The position numbers were made by a program, and so were the translations under genes. The notes beneath the pieces are model-generated. The model saw only the letters and a list, made by a program, of their open reading frames with translations. It was not told where the DNA came from and searched no databases. This document shows, one piece after another, positions 61,450 to 64,000 of a DNA stretch of 64,000 nt (its first letter is position 1; every line of letters starts with the position of its first letter). The stretch covers positions 8,184,001 through 8,248,000 of the forward strand of contig NZ_CP108131.1 in NCBI RefSeq assembly GCF_036203305.1, given 5' to 3'. Source of the stretch: Streptomyces sp. NBC_00190 (GTDB lineage: Bacteria > Actinomycetota > Actinomycetes > Streptomycetales > Streptomycetaceae).

Positions 61450-62159
61450 ACGGGATGAGCTGCGAACGGCTGCGGGAGCTCGGTGCCGAGCTTGCGCTGG
61501 GCGTCCTGCCCGCCCGCGAGCGGGCGCAGGCGGAGGCCCACCTGGACCGCTGCCCCGGCTGCCGGGAGCACGTCGAGCAGCTGACGCTGGCCGGGGACGG
61601 CCTGCTCGGGCTGATCCCGGCCGGCGAGCCGCCGGTCGGCTTCGAGACCCGGGTACTGGACCGGCTGCTGTCGGCCGCGCCGCCGACCCGGCGCCGCAAC
61701 CGGCTGCGCCTGGCCGCCGCGGCCGCCGCTCTGGCCGTCGCGTGCGGCTTCGGCGGCTGGGCCGTGGGTACGGCCGTCGACGACAGTGCCGGATCCGGAT
61801 CACAGACGCAGGACGGGACCCCGCGGCCGGCTCTGCTCCAGGCGGCGCTGGTGTCGGGCGGCCAGGAGGTAGGCCGGATCTTCGCGTACCCCGGTGGGCC
61901 GGGCTGGGTGTACATGTCCGTGGACCTCGACGCGGCCGGCGCCCCGGGCGGCGGGGCGGGCGCAGGAGCGGTCCGATGCCTGCTCGAACGCTCCGACGGC
62001 AGCACCGTTGCGGTGGGCGCGTTCTCCCTCAAGGACGGCTACGGCTCCTGGGGCGCCCCCGCCCCCGTGGACCCCTCGACGCTGACCGGAGCCCGGGTCC
62101 TCGCCGCCGACGGATCCGTCCTGGCCACAGCGCGGTTCCCGGCCGCCGACCGCTCATGA
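61446..62159 (+). CDS. zinc-finger anti-sigma factor
   Basis: 237 aa from ATG 61446. The N-terminal zinc-binding anti-sigma domain contains ELGAELALGVLPARERAQAEAHLDRCPGCREHVEQL, with the HxxxCxxC metal motif. A single membrane helix (RLRLAAAAAALAVACGFGGWAVGT) follows near residue 90. The extracytoplasmic part is an RskA/anti-sigma-K-like domain (GRIFAYPGGPGWVYMSVDL). It should hold the ECF sigma factor inactive until a membrane or redox signal arrives. Confidence 0.92.
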   Translation: MNGMSCERLRELGAELALGVLPARERAQAEAHLDRCPGCREHVEQLTLAGDGLLGLIPAGEPPVGFETRVLDRLLSAAPPTRRRNRLRLAAAAAALAVACGFGGWAVGTAVDDSAGSGSQTQDGTPRPALLQAALVSGGQEVGRIFAYPGGPGWVYMSVDLDAAGAPGGGAGAGAVRCLLERSDGSTVAVGAFSLKDGYGSWGAPAPVDPSTLTGARVLAADGSVLATARFPAADRS

Positions 62160-62181
62160 CGTGGAAACCGGAGTCGGACCG

Positions 62182-63213
62182 ATGACATGGGATTCGCGCA
62201 GGTGGGGAAGGGTCGTCGGGCCGGTGGCCGTGGTGGCGGGGGCGGCCACGGCGGTCGCACTGTTCGTCCTGCCGTCGTGCGGGCGCGAGCCGGAGTCAGC
62301 GAAGCCACCGACGGCTACGCCGACGCCGCAGCCGACCCCGACCCCGACCCCGACGACGGCGCCGGCCGCCGTCTCTCCGTTCACCGGGCGCCCGGGCCGG
62401 ACGGCCCCCGTGCTCGCCGTGAAGATCGACAATGTGGGACCCGCCCGCCCCCACACGGGTCTGGCCGCGGCGGACCTCGTCTACGTCGAGCAGGTCGAGG
62501 GCGGCCAGAGCCGGATCCTGGCCGTGTTCTCCTCCCGGGAGCCGCCCGAGGTCGGCCCGGTGCGCAGTGCGCGCCAGTCCGACCTGGAGCTGCTGCGGCA
62601 GTTCGGTCGGCCCGCGCTCGCCTACTCCGGTGCGCAGACGGCGCTCAAGCCGCTGATCCGCGCGGCCCCGCTGTACCCGCTGCCGCCGGAAACAGCACCT
62701 CGGGCGTATACGCGCGCCCCCTCCCGGCCGGCCCCGCACAACCTGTACCTGAATCCGCGCGCGGCACTGGCCGCGGCCCCGCGGGCGAGCATCGCCAAGG
62801 ACATCGGCTTCCGCTTCGGCCCGGCCCCGGCGGGCGGCCGGCAGGTGAACGAGCAGACGGTCCGCTACCCCGCCGCCCGCTTCACCTTCACCTGGTCCGG
62901 CACCGGTCACCACTGGCTCGTGTCGATGGACGGCGCCTCGGCCCGGAGCACCGACGCCGGGCGCCTGACCGCGTCCACCGTGGTGGTCCAGCACGTGATG
63001 GTGCATCCCTCGCGGTTCAAGGACCGGCTGGGCGCCGTCTCGCCGTACACCGAGACCGTCGGCAGCGGCTCGGCGCTGGTCCTGCGGGACGGCAAGGGCT
63101 ACGACGCCCGCTGGTCCCGCCCCACTGCCGAGTCCGGCACCTCCTTCACCACCGCTGCCGGCCGACTGAACTTCGCCCCCGGTCAGACCTGGATCGTGTT
63201 CACCGGCAGCTGA
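62182..63213 (+). CDS. DUF3048 (YerB-like) secreted protein
   Basis: 343 aa from ATG 62182 (MTWDSRRWGR), chosen for CCGGAG 8 nt upstream, 22 bp after the anti-sigma stop. A hydrophobic N-terminal helix ends near LPSCG (possible lipobox), followed by a Pro-Thr linker of repeated Thr-Pro. The DUF3048 domain has APVLAVKIDNVGPARPHTGLAAADLVYVEQVEGG, RSARQSDLELLRQFGRPALAYSGAQ, and a C-terminal beta domain ending GRLNFAPGQTWIVF. Function unknown; it probably belongs to the ECF sigma operon. Confidence 0.9.
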   Translation: MTWDSRRWGRVVGPVAVVAGAATAVALFVLPSCGREPESAKPPTATPTPQPTPTPTPTTAPAAVSPFTGRPGRTAPVLAVKIDNVGPARPHTGLAAADLVYVEQVEGGQSRILAVFSSREPPEVGPVRSARQSDLELLRQFGRPALAYSGAQTALKPLIRAAPLYPLPPETAPRAYTRAPSRPAPHNLYLNPRAALAAAPRASIAKDIGFRFGPAPAGGRQVNEQTVRYPAARFTFTWSGTGHHWLVSMDGASARSTDAGRLTASTVVVQHVMVHPSRFKDRLGAVSPYTETVGSGSALVLRDGKGYDARWSRPTAESGTSFTTAAGRLNFAPGQTWIVFTGS

Positions 63214-63480
63214 GGCGCCACCTCTCCAGCTGGGCCAAGAGGCCGTTCACCCCCGCGGCCCAGCAGGCGCCCGGGCCCGCGCAGTCCACGGTGCCGAAGG
63301 AGCCGGCGTCCAGCGCCCGCCACGTGCGGCCGGCGTCGTACGTGATGTCCGTGCCGGTCGGCCCGCTGCCGGCGCGGTGCGCGCGTACGAGAGCCAGGCC
63401 ACGCCCGACCGGTAGGCGGGCGGCGGTGTCGTGGCGGGTGCCCAGCTGCCGCCGCCGAGAATTTGGGCTCCTGACGTGAG
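63200..63480 (-). pseudogene. BNR/Ycf48-like secreted protein, C-terminal remnant with frameshift
   Basis: On the minus strand one frame reads GGGSWAPATTPPPAYRSGVA and WLSYARTA. Near 63380 another frame takes over with GSGPTGTDITYDAGRTWRAL, DAGSFGTVDCAGPGACWAAG and NGLLAQLE, stopping at 63202-63200 inside the end of the DUF3048 gene. This is the last part of a BNR-repeat (Ycf48/sialidase-like) protein; the rest is missing. Confidence 0.6.
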
Positions 63481-63718
63481 CAGAGGGCCCAACACCGCCT
63501 TTCGGACCTGTTCGGCCTGGCTGGCTGGTCGAAGGGAGAGCTCGCGAGGCTGGTCAACCGGCAGGCGGCGGCCGTGGGCCACCGCCAGCTGGCGACCCGA
63601 CACCTCGCGGGTGGGGTCCGTAAAGTTAACGGCCCTGCCTCATACCCGGTGGTGACGCAGTGCCGTGAGGAGTCGCTGGCGTTCGCGCCCCGAGACGACC
63701 CAACTGGCTCCCAGGATC

Positions 63719-63877
63719 GTGGACTTCGCTGAACTCCTGACGCCTCGTGCAGGAAACTCCGACGGACTCTCCCACTGGATCGTTCAGGTCCGCGGAGCCG
63801 GTCTGCCCCATCTGCACGCCTTCACCAGGGGCCTGGACCGAGCTCTCGACCGGAGAAAGTCACTTACGCCAATCGGG
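63719..63877 (+). pseudogene. ISL3-family transposase fragment
   Basis: About 53 codons: VDFAELLTPRAGNSDGLSHW, IVQVRGAGLPHLHAFTRGLD, RALDRRKSLTPIGY. This resembles the C-terminal segment of ISL3 transposases before the final catalytic Glu ('LPxLHAFxxGLxRDLDAVxxGLTL'). Sequence degenerates immediately after; no inverted repeats or other transposase parts are seen nearby. The rest of 63481-63963 holds no supportable gene. Confidence 0.5.
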
Positions 63878-63963
63878 TACAGGCGGAGGGTCTCGCGCAG
63901 TGGACGGACGAGTCACGGGCAGAGGACGGGGGAGGGAACCCCCACACTTCGGAGGCGCTTCAC

Positions 63964-64000
63964 ATGTCCGTGCTCTTCTTCGACATCGGGGCCACTCTGG
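63964..64000 (+). CDS. start of a HAD-like hydrolase gene (runs off window)
   Basis: ATG 63964 begins MSVLFFDIGATL, which resembles the first motif of haloacid dehalogenase-type phosphatases (hhhhDxGxT/DxDGT), and GGAGGC lies upstream. Only 12 codons are visible, so the call is tentative. Confidence 0.45.
   Translation, partial: MSVLFFDIGATL

Overview
The window is high-GC actinomycete chromosomal DNA, most likely Streptomyces or a close relative. The signs are G/C-rich third codon positions, GTG starts, GTGA/ATGA-type gene overlaps, Tat-exported sulfatases, a PspA-PspAA-HtpX-PspAB locus, and an ECF sigma factor with a zinc-finger anti-sigma factor. I found no rRNA, tRNA or CRISPR array. All function calls come from reading motifs; no database search was run.

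Layout. 1-3.9 kb: a partial LuxR-type AAA regulator divergent from an MFS exporter and a carotenoid cleavage oxygenase. 3.9-7.2 kb: a small unknown protein with an EF-Tu-domain-like tail, an IS21 istB remnant and a secreted M9 collagenase. 7.5-10.6 kb: an alcohol dehydrogenase, ROK sugar kinase and APH-fold kinase operon. 10.9-17.4 kb: a compact, probably undescribed biosynthetic operon. It contains an intradiol dioxygenase, class III aminotransferase, IMPase-like phosphatase, AurF-like diiron oxygenase, SerRS-derived amino acid:[carrier protein] ligase, nitronate monooxygenase, free-standing carrier protein and MOSC protein. 17.6-19 kb: a six-repeat beta-propeller. 19.1-20.1 kb: three unrelated gene fragments side by side. 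20.2-27 kb: a DMFase-like secreted enzyme, a TOPRIM protein, a beta-lactamase-fold hydrolase and a MerR regulator, with degenerate spacers between them.

26.8-52.2 kb is a sulfur-scavenging island. It holds a rhodanese, formylglycine-generating enzyme with its sulfatase, two SsuABC-type sulfonate transporters, a SfnB/DszC-like monooxygenase and an Rrf2 regulator. It also holds an XRE-cupin regulator, an arylsulfotransferase-like protein, a polar amino-acid-type ABC importer, four luciferase-like FMN monooxygenases in a row and a second sulfatase. Three short leader ORFs (30017-30109, 33310-33408, 35794-35877) encode related Arg/His-Asp-Leu/Phe-Ser-Cys peptides of the actinobacterial cysteine-leader type. 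Three related dyad elements (33431-33453, 35473-35495, 35732-35754) are candidate operators for the Rrf2 regulator. Together they suggest that the island is switched on by sulfur or cysteine limitation at both transcription and leader-translation level.

52.2-58 kb: the Psp envelope-stress module, then a rhodanese, a frameshifted MBL-fold-rhodanese gene and a sulfite-oxidase-like molybdoenzyme, a plausible sulfane-sulfur/sulfite disposal set. 58.4-64 kb: a BtrH-N/DUF4872 protein, a small membrane protein, a type-1 copper lipoprotein, an ECF sigma/anti-sigma/DUF3048 operon, two pseudogene fragments (BNR-like and ISL3-like) and the start of a HAD-like gene.
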